Of a stretch of DNA of 64,000 nt, positions 15,949-25,262 are shown piece by piece; positions within the stretch are counted from its first letter, which is position 1, and every line of letters begins with the position of its first letter. The position numbers were made by a program, and so were the translations under genes. The notes beneath the pieces are model-generated. The model had not been told where the DNA came from. It did no database searches and saw nothing but the letters and a program-made list of their open reading frames with translations. Source of the stretch: Moritella sp. (GTDB taxonomy: Bacteria; Pseudomonadota; Gammaproteobacteria; Enterobacterales; Moritellaceae); the NCBI RefSeq assembly GCF_013215705.1, contig NZ_JABSQR010000021.1, positions 1-64,000 on the forward strand. The letters are read 5' to 3'.

Positions 15949-17505
15949 ATGACTCTTATCAATATGGAATTACTGAATTGGGAATTAATATTATCCATAA
16001 GGCCAGCTTTAGCGGTCACCGTCTCGCTCATTGCTGCGGGCATCATACTGTGCCTGCATAATCGCCCCAACGCACGGGATGCGGTATCGGTTGTAGCCGC
16101 GGTGATAAAGTTCATCATCGTTATTTCAATGGCGCCGTTAATACTGGCCGGCAATACTGTCGACCTGACTTTATTTGAGATCCTGCCAGGGGTTGATTTT
16201 GCGTTTCGAGTTGACGCGCTGGGTATGGTATTTGCCACAGTATCCAGCCTATTATGGATATTGGCGGCCATTTATTGCATCGGTTATATGCGCAGCCAGA
16301 ATGAGAAAAATCAGACCCGATTCTATGCCTCTTTTGCCGTCTCGCTATCGGCCGCTGTGGGGGGAGCATTTGCCGCTAATCTGTTTACCCTGGTGATATT
16401 TTACGAACTACTCAGCCTTATCACTTACCCACTGGTTTATCATAAAGAAAACCAGGAATCCTGGTATGGTAGCAAACGATATATCGTCTATTTAGTGGGG
16501 GCCTCAAAATCCTTTTTGCTGGCCGCACTGGCGCTCACTTATCAACTTACTGGCAGCTTTGATTTCTTGCCCCAAGGCTTGTTCAAAGATGTCGTCGCCG
16601 CCGATGGCTTATTGATTATTATCTATTTCTGCTACCTGTTTGGATTTGCCAAATCAGCCATCATGCCGTTCCACGCCTGGCTGCCAGCGGCCATGGTCGC
16701 ACCAACCCCGGTCAGCGCTTTGTTACATGCGGTCGCGGTGGTCAAGATGGGGGTATTCTGTCTGTTACGGGTCATTTTCCATGTATTTGGTATCAACCTG
16801 ATGAGTACCTTGGGTCTTGGCATCATCACCGCTTATCTGGTGTCGTTCACCATCGTTACCGCCTCTATTTACGCGTTGACCCGAGACGATTTGAAAGCCA
16901 GACTGGCCTATTCCACCGTTAGCCAACTCTCTTATATCATTCTCGGCGCCGCCATGCTGACTCCGATGGCGGCCATGGGGGGAATAATTCATATCGCCGC
17001 CCATGCCTTTTCAAAGATCACCCTGTTCTTCTGCGCAGGTTCTATCTATTGTGCCAGCCACCGCAAGAAGATCAGTGATCTTTCCGGCATAGGTAAAAGA
17101 CTGCCTATCACCATGGCAGCATTTTTTATCGGCTCCCTCGGTATGATTGGCATCCCGCCAACTGGTGGCTTTATCAGTAAATGGTATCTGGTCGTAGGAT
17201 CGGTCGATGCCGGACAAATGGCACTACTAATCGTACTGCTGGTTAGCGCTGTACTTAATGCGGCTTATTTTCTGCCCGTCACCTATAAAGCCTTTTTTGA
17301 GCGGGAGAAAATACCACAAGATCCGTCACTGGTGGCGGCCAATGATATCCATGAGATCCCAATGGTCGCGATGCCCTTACTGATCACCGCACTATTGTCT
17401 TTGCTCCTGGGACTCTATCCGGACTATTTTTTAGGTCTAGCCAATAGCTTAGTCGCAGAGGCATTTGTCGACAGAGACCTTATTACAATAGGATCACTAC
17501 CATGA
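15949..17505 (+). CDS. Extra antiporter-type (MrpD/NuoM-like) subunit in the complex I cluster
   Basis: A 518-residue, about 14-helix proton-translocating protein of the NuoL/M/N and Mrp antiporter family. The helix-5 glutamate is present in FYELLSL, the helix-7 lysine in FAKSAIMPFHAWLP, and the next lysine in HAVAVVKMGVF. It lacks the long C-terminal lateral helix of NuoL. Because L-like, M and N subunits all follow, this is a fourth pumping-type subunit. The ATG at 15949 is used; a TTG at 15946 is also possible. Products of this kind are usually named monovalent cation/H+ antiporter subunit D. It overlaps the next gene by four bases and so belongs to the same transcript. Confidence 0.88.
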   Translation: MTLINMELLNWELILSIRPALAVTVSLIAAGIILCLHNRPNARDAVSVVAAVIKFIIVISMAPLILAGNTVDLTLFEILPGVDFAFRVDALGMVFATVSSLLWILAAIYCIGYMRSQNEKNQTRFYASFAVSLSAAVGGAFAANLFTLVIFYELLSLITYPLVYHKENQESWYGSKRYIVYLVGASKSFLLAALALTYQLTGSFDFLPQGLFKDVVAADGLLIIIYFCYLFGFAKSAIMPFHAWLPAAMVAPTPVSALLHAVAVVKMGVFCLLRVIFHVFGINLMSTLGLGIITAYLVSFTIVTASIYALTRDDLKARLAYSTVSQLSYIILGAAMLTPMAAMGGIIHIAAHAFSKITLFFCAGSIYCASHRKKISDLSGIGKRLPITMAAFFIGSLGMIGIPPTGGFISKWYLVVGSVDAGQMALLIVLLVSAVLNAAYFLPVTYKAFFEREKIPQDPSLVAANDIHEIPMVAMPLLITALLSLLLGLYPDYFLGLANSLVAEAFVDRDLITIGSLP

Positions 17506-17756
17506 TGGCAAAACTGGTCAACTTCTTTGGTGACAAAAAATACACCAAAACACGCTGGCGTCTGTTAGTCGTCATGTTAGTGGGCATCGTCATTGCCGAT
17601 TTTCTGGTTGCCAGACCGCACGGTTATAACTTTTGGGATGCTATACCCGGCTGGGGAGCGCTGCTTGGGTTTATCGGCTGCGGCTTGATCATATTAGTCA
17701 GCAAATTCATCGGCAAAAAAATCGGTATCTCCAAGAAGGAAGACTATTATGACTGA
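17502..17756 (+). CDS. Small two-helix membrane protein between antiporter subunits
   Basis: An 84-residue protein with two predicted membrane segments (about residues 20-38 and 48-70), a tryptophan-rich turn (HGYNFWDAIPGWGALLG) and a charged tail ending KKEDYYD. It overlaps both neighbours (ATGA before, eight bases after), so its synthesis is tied to the two large antiporter-like subunits. It has no counterpart in the standard 14-subunit enzyme. The likely role, by inference, is as an accessory or spacer helix subunit of the enlarged membrane arm. Confidence 0.8.
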   Translation: MMAKLVNFFGDKKYTKTRWRLLVVMLVGIVIADFLVARPHGYNFWDAIPGWGALLGFIGCGLIILVSKFIGKKIGISKKEDYYD

Positions 17757-19536
17757 ATGGTTCTCCTTCTCCATAATGCCAGCCTTTCTGCTACTCGTCG
17801 GCGGTCTGCTGCTGCCGTTATTTAAAGGCAATAGCCAAAAATCTTACTCAATCATCATTCCACTGCTGGTGATCTTTTCTCTTACTCAGATGGAAATGGG
17901 AAGCTTCGGCGAAATTGACTTTCCCGGTATCTCATTGGTCATGTTCAAAGTTGACAAACTGAGTCTATTTTTTGGCTGGGTGTTTGCTATTGCGGCGCTG
18001 ATCGGCAACATTTATAGCTTGCATATCAGTCATACAGGCCAAAGAGTGGCGGCGTTTCTTTATATGGGTAGTGCCTTTCTCGTACTCTTCGCAGGTGACT
18101 GGTTTACCCTGTTAGTCGGCTGGGAGATCATGGCATTTGCCTCTGCTTACCTGATCTTTGCCACTCGGGAAGATCCGGCCGTGAAAGCAGGCTTTCGTTA
18201 TCTGATGGTGCATGTCACCGGCGGGGTATTACTGTTTGCCGGTATTGTCCTGCATGGTCTTGAAACCGGATCTTACTTGTTTGGCCCGATAGATGGCGCG
18301 CAGCAAGGGGGGATAGCCTATACCCTGATCCTGATCGCCTTTATGATAAACGCCGCAGTGCCACCGTTAAATGCCTGGCTCACCGATGCTTATCCGGAGG
18401 CGACCGTGACAGGCGCAGTATTCTTAAGTGCCTTTACCACCAAAACCGCTGTTTATGTGATGATCCGCGCCTACCCAGGCGCAGAAGTCCTGATCGGATT
18501 TGGGGTGTTTATGGCCCTTTACGGGGTGATATTCGCCATGCTGGAAAATGATTGCCGTCGCCTGCTGAGCTATCATATTGTCAGTCAAGTCGGTTACATG
18601 GTCGCAGGTATCGGCATCGGCACCGAGATGGCCCTGAACGGGAGTTCTTCCCACGCCTTCGCGCATATCCTCTATAAAGGCCTGTTGTTTATGGGGGCTG
18701 GCGCTGTCATCCACATGACCGGCAAACGTAAACTGACTGAACTCGGCGGCCTCTATCGAACCATGCCCTGGACGGTAGCGCTTTACATGATTGGCGCATT
18801 TGCTATCGCCGGTTTTCCCTTCTTCAGTGGTTTCGTCAGTAAAAGTATGGTCATCGCAGCGGCCGCCGGGGATCATCACGCGACAGCCACGCTGTTACTT
18901 ATGTTAGCTTCTTCCGGTACCTTCCTGTCGACGGGGCTTAAGCTGCCTTATTATATGTTTTTTGGCAAAGACTCTGGTCTCCGCCCCAAGGAACCACCAA
19001 TCAATATGTTAGTGGCCATGGGCATTGCCGCATTCTTCTGCATTGGCATCGGACTCTTTCCCGGTGTGCTTTATAACATGCTGCCTTATGCCGTTGAGTT
19101 TGAACCCTATACCGGTGCACATATCACCGAAAGTCTCGGTATATTGATGTTCACCCTATTGGCTTTTGTACTGTTACTTAAATACCTCCATCCCAAGAAT
19201 ACCATCAGCATCGATACCGACTGGTTTTACCGGCGCGGGGCAGCTGTCTTTATGTGGTTGGCGAATAAACCGGTTGCGCGGTGGGAACAAAGAGTCATCA
19301 CGCTGGGTGATGGCGTTATCCTTAATACCCTGCACCGATTGTCAAAACACAGCCTGACCGTCGATACTCATGTGGTCGACGGCGCGGTTAACGGCGTGGC
19401 TAAAACCGCAATGAAAAGCGGTAATTTGTTGCGTCGCCTGCAAACTGGCATTGTTTCCCATTATGCCCTGGCGATGGTGATTGGCCTGTTTTTGGTGATC
19501 GCTGTTTATGTGCTGATTGGGAGTGAGGCGTTATGA
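17749..19536 (+). CDS. NuoL-like antiporter subunit with C-terminal lateral helix
   Basis: A 595-residue antiporter-family protein. About 14 helices are followed by an extension (about residues 480-595) with VDGAVNGVAKTAMKSG, RRLQTGIVSHYALAM and a last membrane helix, the arrangement of NuoL with its lateral helix HL and terminal anchor. The helix-5 glutamate is seen in VGWEIMAF. Where other family members have Lys in helix 7, this protein reads FMINAAVPPLNAWL, with Asn in place of the lysine and Asn in place of the usual His. Related proteins are annotated as Na+/H+ antiporter subunit D. It occupies the NuoL place before nuoM, so I regard it as the NuoL equivalent. Confidence 0.85.
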   Translation: MTEWFSFSIMPAFLLLVGGLLLPLFKGNSQKSYSIIIPLLVIFSLTQMEMGSFGEIDFPGISLVMFKVDKLSLFFGWVFAIAALIGNIYSLHISHTGQRVAAFLYMGSAFLVLFAGDWFTLLVGWEIMAFASAYLIFATREDPAVKAGFRYLMVHVTGGVLLFAGIVLHGLETGSYLFGPIDGAQQGGIAYTLILIAFMINAAVPPLNAWLTDAYPEATVTGAVFLSAFTTKTAVYVMIRAYPGAEVLIGFGVFMALYGVIFAMLENDCRRLLSYHIVSQVGYMVAGIGIGTEMALNGSSSHAFAHILYKGLLFMGAGAVIHMTGKRKLTELGGLYRTMPWTVALYMIGAFAIAGFPFFSGFVSKSMVIAAAAGDHHATATLLLMLASSGTFLSTGLKLPYYMFFGKDSGLRPKEPPINMLVAMGIAAFFCIGIGLFPGVLYNMLPYAVEFEPYTGAHITESLGILMFTLLAFVLLLKYLHPKNTISIDTDWFYRRGAAVFMWLANKPVARWEQRVITLGDGVILNTLHRLSKHSLTVDTHVVDGAVNGVAKTAMKSGNLLRRLQTGIVSHYALAMVIGLFLVIAVYVLIGSEAL

Positions 19537-21050
19537 CTGACTTCTTTATGGCCCCTTTCTTCATAGCACCTTTCTTCATGACAAGTGTGCCGATATTAAG
19601 CATATTGATATTCCTGCCAGCAATAGCCGCCTTATTCGTGCCCTTCTTGTCTGGCAATAACACGGTGCGCGGGTTTACGTTTACCGTCTTATTTGTCGAC
19701 TTCTTAATTGCCACCTGGTTGCTGGTCATGTTTGATAATAACACTGCCCAGATGCAATTCGTAGAGAGCAAACCCTGGGTACCGTCTCTGGGCATCACCT
19801 ATAAATTAGGAGTTGACGGGGTCAGTGTATTATTTCTGTTCTTAACCTCCCTGCTCGGCTGGATCTGTGTGTTAGCGTCTTGGACCGCCATTGCTAAGCG
19901 GATTAAAGAATTTATGATCTGCTTACTGGCGATCCAGAGTCTGATGCTTGGGGTTTTCTGCGCGTTGGATCTGCTGCTGTTTTATGTGTTTTGGGAAGCA
20001 ATGCTGGTGCCCATGTATCTGATGATCGGGATCTGGGGCGGTGAAGATCGCATCTATGCCGCGTTTAAGTTTTTTCTTTATACCCTAGCTGGCAGTCTGA
20101 TTTTTCTGGTGGGGATATTGGTGCTGTATTTCGCTGGTGGACGTACCTTCGACATCTTAGCGCTAATGGATGTGTCATATGACTTTGAGCTGCAGCGCTG
20201 GGTCTTTATCGCGTTTCTGATCGCATTTGCGGTCAAGGTGCCGATGGTCCCATTCCATACCTGGCTACCAGATGCCCACGTACAAGCCCCCACCGCGGGC
20301 AGTATTATTCTGGCTGGGGTACTGTTAAAAATGGGCGCGTACGGTTTTATTCGTTTTTCGTTGCCAATGTTACCCGATGCTTCCCACTATTTTGCTCCGT
20401 TAATGCAAGGGTTGTCAGCCTTCGCGATTGTCTATGGGGGGTTCCTCGCATTAGCCCAGCAGGACATCAAAAAACTAATCGCGTATTCTAGTATCAGTCA
20501 CATGGGATTTATCACGTTAGGGCTTTTTACTTTCACTATCAATGGTACAACGGGTGCGGTGATCCAGATGTTTAACCACGGCATCACCACGGGTGCCTTA
20601 TTCCTGTTTATTGGTCTGGTGTATGAGCGCACCCATTCTCGGGATATTCCAGCTTATGGCGGGTTGCTCAAAGTGGTTCCCTTCTACGGCATATTTTTCG
20701 CACTGTTTTTACTGTCTTCCATGGCGGTACCCGGAACCAACGGATTTATCGGCGAAATTCTGGTGCTGTCAGGGACCTTTGGTGTCAATAACTGGGCCGC
20801 GACTGCCGGTGTGCTAGGGGCTTTGCTCGGCGCTGCTTACCTGTTAGGCATTTATCGTCAGATGCTATTGGGACCGGTCCGTATTCCTGACGCGGCCAAG
20901 ATGTGGGATCTCAATAAACGAGAACTTTGTTGCGCACTACCGCTGCTGCTCTTTGTGTTCTGGATCGGGTTTTATCCTAAACCCTTCCTCAGTATTTTGC
21001 AGCCGACCCTAACACACCTGCTTGAGCAAACATTGGGAGCAGGCTTATGA
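19533..21050 (+). CDS. nuoM: NADH-quinone oxidoreductase subunit M
   Basis: A 505-residue proton-pumping subunit with about 14 helices. The channel residues are in place: helix-5 Glu in FYVFWEAMLVPMY, helix-7 Lys in AFAVKVPMVPFHTWLPDAHV, and Lys in AGVLLKMGAYGF. The N-terminus has an unusual Phe-rich start (FFMAPFFIAPFF), so one of the downstream ATGs might be the true start, but the ATGA overlap with the preceding gene favours the first. Confidence 0.93.
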   Translation: MTDFFMAPFFIAPFFMTSVPILSILIFLPAIAALFVPFLSGNNTVRGFTFTVLFVDFLIATWLLVMFDNNTAQMQFVESKPWVPSLGITYKLGVDGVSVLFLFLTSLLGWICVLASWTAIAKRIKEFMICLLAIQSLMLGVFCALDLLLFYVFWEAMLVPMYLMIGIWGGEDRIYAAFKFFLYTLAGSLIFLVGILVLYFAGGRTFDILALMDVSYDFELQRWVFIAFLIAFAVKVPMVPFHTWLPDAHVQAPTAGSIILAGVLLKMGAYGFIRFSLPMLPDASHYFAPLMQGLSAFAIVYGGFLALAQQDIKKLIAYSSISHMGFITLGLFTFTINGTTGAVIQMFNHGITTGALFLFIGLVYERTHSRDIPAYGGLLKVVPFYGIFFALFLLSSMAVPGTNGFIGEILVLSGTFGVNNWAATAGVLGALLGAAYLLGIYRQMLLGPVRIPDAAKMWDLNKRELCCALPLLLFVFWIGFYPKPFLSILQPTLTHLLEQTLGAGL

Positions 21051-22555
21051 GCGACATCGCAGACAAACCAACCGCTGCTGACTTAGTCACTGTAGATCTA
21101 ACAGCTATCAGCCAGTCGGTATTGGCGAGCGGGCCGGAAATCATCCTCATTATCGGTGCCTGTGTGGCGTTGATGTTATCGCTGGTGCCACATCCGCGCC
21201 AAGATCAGCTGCTGGCAGGGGTTTCGGTGTTCATGATTTTGCTTGCCGCTGGCATGAGTTATGTCCTATCCGACGTTCCGCAGACAGCTTATGCGGGTAT
21301 GTTCGTGGTTGATGATTTTTCCACTTTTTTCAAAGTTATCCTTTATCTTGGCACCACGTTAACGGTGCTTATGTCAGGTAAATACCTCCTCAAGGAAGGT
21401 GTGTTCCAGGGTGAATATTATGCGTTACTGCTGTTTGCACTAGTGGGCACTATGATCATGGTATCCAGCACAGATCTCCTGCTCATCTATCTCGGTCTGG
21501 AACTGCAGGCTTTATCTATTTATGTGTTAACAGGTTTCCTCAAAACTGACGTCAGATCCAATGAAGCGTCTTTAAAATACATCATTCTTGGCGCTTTCTC
21601 GTCCGGTATTATTCTTTACGGCATGTCTTTATTTTATGGTTTGACTGGCACCACTAACCTCAAAGATATGGCGGTAGCGCTATCTACCTTAGATTTGTCC
21701 GATCCTATGTTGATCCTGGCAACCTTGTTTATGCTGGTTGGTCTGTTATTTAAAGTCGGGGCGGTTCCCTTTCACATGTGGGTGCCAGACATTTATGAAG
21801 GTGCCCCGTCACCGATCACCGCTTATATGTCAGTGGCCTCCAAAGCGGCCGCGTTTGCCGTTATCATGCGTATTTTCATGCAGGATCTTGCGGTGCTACA
21901 GCCCATTTGGATTTTAAACATTGCGGGTATTGCCGTACTGACGATGGCGCTGGGCAGCTTTGTGGCACTGGTTCAAAACAATATCAAACGCATGCTGGCT
22001 TATTCCAGTATTGCCCACGCTGGTTTTCTGATGTTAGGGCTGGTGGCTGGAGGCCGAGACGGGATGGCGAGTATCATGCTTTATCTGCTGGTTTATACGT
22101 TTATGACCATAGGTATTTTTGCCGTCATCATTCTGTTAAATAAAGGTGTCAGGCTAGGTGAACCCATCGAGGATTTTTCTGGTTTGGCAAAAACCCATCC
22201 CGGACTGGCTTTTATGAGCCTGATCTTTTTATTTTCGCTGGCTGGTATTCCGCCAACCGGTGGTTTTTTTGCCAAATTTTATGTGCTGACAGCCCTGGTA
22301 GATAAAGGCCATGTGATGCTGGCAGTGATCGCAGTACTGCTTAGCGCCGTCTCGGCCTGGTTTTATATTCGTATCATCATGTTGATGTATGTACAGCCAC
22401 CAGCACCTACACCTACACAACTGGCCGAAATACAGCTTACCCCATCCATACGCATTGTTTTATTAATAGCAACAGTTGGTACCTTGTTGACCGGATTATT
22501 ACCCGCTGGATTCCTTGGTTTTGTCGCCAATTCAATCCCCCTTGGTCTTGGATAA
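21047..22555 (+). CDS. nuoN: NADH-quinone oxidoreductase subunit N
   Basis: A 502-residue proton-pumping subunit with about 14 helices. Helix-5 Glu lies in LIYLGLELQALSIY, helix-7 Lys in GLLFKVGAVPFHMWVPDIYEG, and a further Lys in YMSVASKAAAF. It overlaps nuoM by four bases. A 55-bp gap to nuoA follows, one of the few spacers inside the cluster and the point where the canonical order A-to-N is cut. Confidence 0.93.
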   Translation: MSDIADKPTAADLVTVDLTAISQSVLASGPEIILIIGACVALMLSLVPHPRQDQLLAGVSVFMILLAAGMSYVLSDVPQTAYAGMFVVDDFSTFFKVILYLGTTLTVLMSGKYLLKEGVFQGEYYALLLFALVGTMIMVSSTDLLLIYLGLELQALSIYVLTGFLKTDVRSNEASLKYIILGAFSSGIILYGMSLFYGLTGTTNLKDMAVALSTLDLSDPMLILATLFMLVGLLFKVGAVPFHMWVPDIYEGAPSPITAYMSVASKAAAFAVIMRIFMQDLAVLQPIWILNIAGIAVLTMALGSFVALVQNNIKRMLAYSSIAHAGFLMLGLVAGGRDGMASIMLYLLVYTFMTIGIFAVIILLNKGVRLGEPIEDFSGLAKTHPGLAFMSLIFLFSLAGIPPTGGFFAKFYVLTALVDKGHVMLAVIAVLLSAVSAWFYIRIIMLMYVQPPAPTPTQLAEIQLTPSIRIVLLIATVGTLLTGLLPAGFLGFVANSIPLGLG

Positions 22556-22610
22556 AACCCCAAAACAAGACTACAGTTAAAAAGAGCGTAGTTGTAGGAG
22601 AGTGGAGTAA

Positions 22611-22973
22611 ATGCCTATTGATTTTTTACCGGTGTTTTTGATGGTTGCGGTGGTGATTATGCTGGCCGCATTTATCTTGACCGTCTCCCGCCTGCTCAGG
22701 CCAGACAATCCCTATCCAGAAAAGAACCGGCCCTATGAATGCGGTATCGACCATGTTGGGGAAGCGTCTGCTGGATTGTTTAAAGTACAGTATTTTGTGA
22801 TCGCCATCCTGTTTGTGATATTTGACGTAGAAACCATGTTTCTGTTCCCTTGGGCGGTGGTGCTGGCAGACCTCGGCCTGTTTGGTTACATCGAAATGTT
22901 TATTTTTATCATGATGCTGTTGGTTGGATTTATCTACGCTTGGATAAAAGGAGCCTTAGAATGGGAAGTTTAA
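22611..22973 (+). CDS. nuoA: NADH-quinone oxidoreductase subunit A
   Basis: A 120-residue, three-helix subunit. The conserved loop [11 protein letters not shown] and the helix-2 motif [16 protein letters not shown] are present. A GGAG-containing purine-rich site (GTAGGAGAGTGGAG) precedes the start. Its 3' end overlaps nuoB by 13 bases. Confidence 0.93.
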   Translation: MPIDFLPVFLMVAVVIMLAAFILTVSRLLRPDNPYPEKNRPYECGIDHVGEASAGLFKVQYFVIAILFVIFDVETMFLFPWAVVLADLGLFGYIEMFIFIMMLLVGFIYAWIKGALEWEV

Positions 22974-23509
22974 CAGAACGATACAAAGACAATGTACTTT
23001 TTACCACCTCCGATAGCATTATCAACTGGAGCCGGAAGTCATCCCTGTGGCCGGAAACCTTTGGCATCGCTTGCTGTGCCATCGAAATGATCGCGGCTGG
23101 TTGTGCCCGATATGATCTTGACCGCTTTGGCGTGGTGTTCCGTTCCTCTCCCCGCCAGTCAGACGTGATGATCATCGCCGGTACAGTGACCAAAAAAATG
23201 GCACCGATTATCAGACGTCTTTATGATCAGATGCCAGAGCCAAGGTATGTGATTGCCATGGGTACCTGCGCCATCTCAGGCGGTGTTTATAATACTTATT
23301 CAGTGGTGCAAGGTTCAGACCTTTTTGTCCCGGTTGATGTTCATGTGGCCGGTTGTCCACCGCGTCCAGATGCACTGTTACATGCCATGGTGCTATTACA
23401 ACAACAGATCACCAACAACCGTCAACCTAAGCAGGATCAAGCGCAAACTACCCCAGTCTCTATTTATAATACAAAAGAACAATCTGCCTTTGTGAAAGAA
23501 AATGTATGA
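22961..23509 (+). CDS. nuoB: NADH-quinone oxidoreductase subunit B
   Basis: A 182-residue subunit that carries cluster N2, the last Fe-S centre before quinone. The ligand cysteines are Cys38-Cys39 in GIACCAIEM, then GTCAISGG and [11 protein letters not shown] chose the ATG at 22961, with AAGGAG nine bases upstream, and not the longer frame from 22850, which only reads through nuoA. It overlaps nuoC by four bases. Confidence 0.94.
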   Translation: MGSLTERYKDNVLFTTSDSIINWSRKSSLWPETFGIACCAIEMIAAGCARYDLDRFGVVFRSSPRQSDVMIIAGTVTKKMAPIIRRLYDQMPEPRYVIAMGTCAISGGVYNTYSVVQGSDLFVPVDVHVAGCPPRPDALLHAMVLLQQQITNNRQPKQDQAQTTPVSIYNTKEQSAFVKENV

Positions 23510-24048
23510 TCATGTCGGGGCAGTTTCCACTTAACCAGCTCATCGATAGTTTCAACGGCCGTATCAGCATCGATCCAAACGTCATCGATATGCCCTGTGT
23601 CGTGGTCAGCCCGAAAGACCTTGTTGAACTGTGTTTGTTGTTGCGCGATGACGACGCCTTTAAATTTAATTTTATGGCGGATATTGGCGGTATTGATTTT
23701 CACCCGAATACCCCGCGCTATCAGCTGGTCTATCACCTTTATTCAATTTCACTGGGCTGGCGATTGCGCATCAAATGCCCGCTAGATGATCCACCCAAAG
23801 CACCGACCATCACCCACCTGTGGACCACCGCCAACTGGCATGAACGGGAAGCCTATGACATGTTTGGCATCGTCTTCGAAGGCCACCCTGACTTGCGCCG
23901 GATCTATATGTGGCAAGAGTTTGAAGGCTGGCCGATGCGCAAGGATTTTCCGCTGCGGGGTTACAAAGATAAATATAATCCGTTTGGCGAAGAGAAACCG
24001 GGCGCAACGCCCCCCATCACCAAGAACCCCGTCGGAGATATTCTATGA
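23506..24048 (+). CDS. nuoC: NADH-quinone oxidoreductase subunit C
   Basis: A 180-residue peripheral-arm subunit. The family signature [10 protein letters not shown] followed by HPDLRRI and the end motif DFPLRG are clear. It is separate from nuoD, unlike the fused nuoCD of E. coli, and overlaps both neighbours by four bases. Confidence 0.93.
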   Translation: MIMSGQFPLNQLIDSFNGRISIDPNVIDMPCVVVSPKDLVELCLLLRDDDAFKFNFMADIGGIDFHPNTPRYQLVYHLYSISLGWRLRIKCPLDDPPKAPTITHLWTTANWHEREAYDMFGIVFEGHPDLRRIYMWQEFEGWPMRKDFPLRGYKDKYNPFGEEKPGATPPITKNPVGDIL

Positions 24049-25262
24049 CCAGTGTCAATATCATCCACGAAAGCCAACAGGAACATGGCTTAAGCCGCGA
24101 AGTGTTGATGAATCTAGGGCCACAGCACCCCAGTACCCATGGGGTATTACGGCTGCTGTTACAGATGGATGGCGAGATCGTGAAACGCATCGAGCCACAT
24201 ATCGGTCTGCTACACAGAGGCACCGAAAAGCTGTGTGAAAGTTTCACTTATACCCAGATCTTTCCGCTCACCGATCGCTTGGATTATCTCTGTCAGCCGT
24301 CCAATAACCTGGGCTATGCGCTGGCGGTAGAGTCATTACTGGGGATCAAGGCACCAGAACGCGCGCAATATATCCGGGTATTAATGGCAGAACTGTCCCG
24401 GATCTCTGGGCATTTACTGATCACAGGCGCGCTGCCAATGGACGTAGGTGCGATAACAACCTTGCTGTACACCATGCGTGACCGAGAAATGATCATGGAC
24501 CTGATGGAGATGATCAGCGGCGCGCGTATGCACACCTCCTTCTGCCGAGTTGGCGGGGTAAGAGAAGATCTGCCTGACGGCTGTGTCGAACGTATTATTG
24601 AATTTTGTGACATCTTCGAAAACAGCATTTCTGATTATGAAAATCTGGTGGGCAACAACCGGGTATTTCTGGCCCGGGTAGAAAATGTCGGCAACATCAC
24701 CGGGGAAGATGCAATCGCCCTCGGCCTTAGTGGACCCTGTCTCAGGGCTTCCGGTATCGACTGGGATATCCGCCGCGATGCCCCTTACGAGATTTACGAC
24801 AGACTCGATTTTAACGTTATCGTACGCACCGATGGCGACTGTTATGACCGTTGGAAATGCCGAGTCGACGAAATGCACGAAAGCCTAAAGATGATCCGCC
24901 AATGTGTCGCGCAAATGCAGCCGGGCCTATTTTTAATCGATGATCCTAAGATCGCCTTTCCAGTCAATAAAGACCTGTTGGCTCATTCGATGGAAGCCCA
25001 TATTCATCATTTCAAACTGGCGGCCGAAGGTTTCAAGGTGCCCAAAGGCGAGGTTTATACCGCCATCGAAGCGCCTAAAGGTGAGCTTGGCTTTTACATC
25101 ATCAGCGATGGCACTGAAAAACCGTTTCGAGTCAAGATCAGAGCGCCCTCGTTTGTCAACCTACAGGCGCTGACCGACCGCACCACCAATTTGAAGTATC
25201 TGGCCGATGTGATCGCCATGATCGGTTCACTAGATCCAGTGATGAAGGAGGTGGATAAATGA
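24045..25262 (+). CDS. nuoD: NADH-quinone oxidoreductase subunit D
   Basis: A 405-residue subunit (49-kDa type) that forms the quinone site with NuoB. The N-terminal NLGPQHPSTHGVLR contains the conserved His used in quinone binding, and HIGLLHRGTEKL, GARMHTSF and ESLKMIRQC-type stretches follow. Length is that of the separate NuoD family. AGATATTCT-type weak ribosome binding and ATGA overlap suggest coupling to nuoC. Confidence 0.94.
   Translation: MTSVNIIHESQQEHGLSREVLMNLGPQHPSTHGVLRLLLQMDGEIVKRIEPHIGLLHRGTEKLCESFTYTQIFPLTDRLDYLCQPSNNLGYALAVESLLGIKAPERAQYIRVLMAELSRISGHLLITGALPMDVGAITTLLYTMRDREMIMDLMEMISGARMHTSFCRVGGVREDLPDGCVERIIEFCDIFENSISDYENLVGNNRVFLARVENVGNITGEDAIALGLSGPCLRASGIDWDIRRDAPYEIYDRLDFNVIVRTDGDCYDRWKCRVDEMHESLKMIRQCVAQMQPGLFLIDDPKIAFPVNKDLLAHSMEAHIHHFKLAAEGFKVPKGEVYTAIEAPKGELGFYIISDGTEKPFRVKIRAPSFVNLQALTDRTTNLKYLADVIAMIGSLDPVMKEVDK

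Noticed and set aside
16121-20293. Several long antisense and alternate-frame ORFs across the nuo genes
   Set aside because: They lie inside conserved nuo genes, have no ribosome binding sites, and their translations are low-complexity; they are by-products of the GC-richer codon use.
22850-22960. Extended N-terminus for NuoB from 22850
   Set aside because: This only translates nuoA in another frame; the ATG at 22961 has a good ribosome binding site and gives the normal NuoB start.
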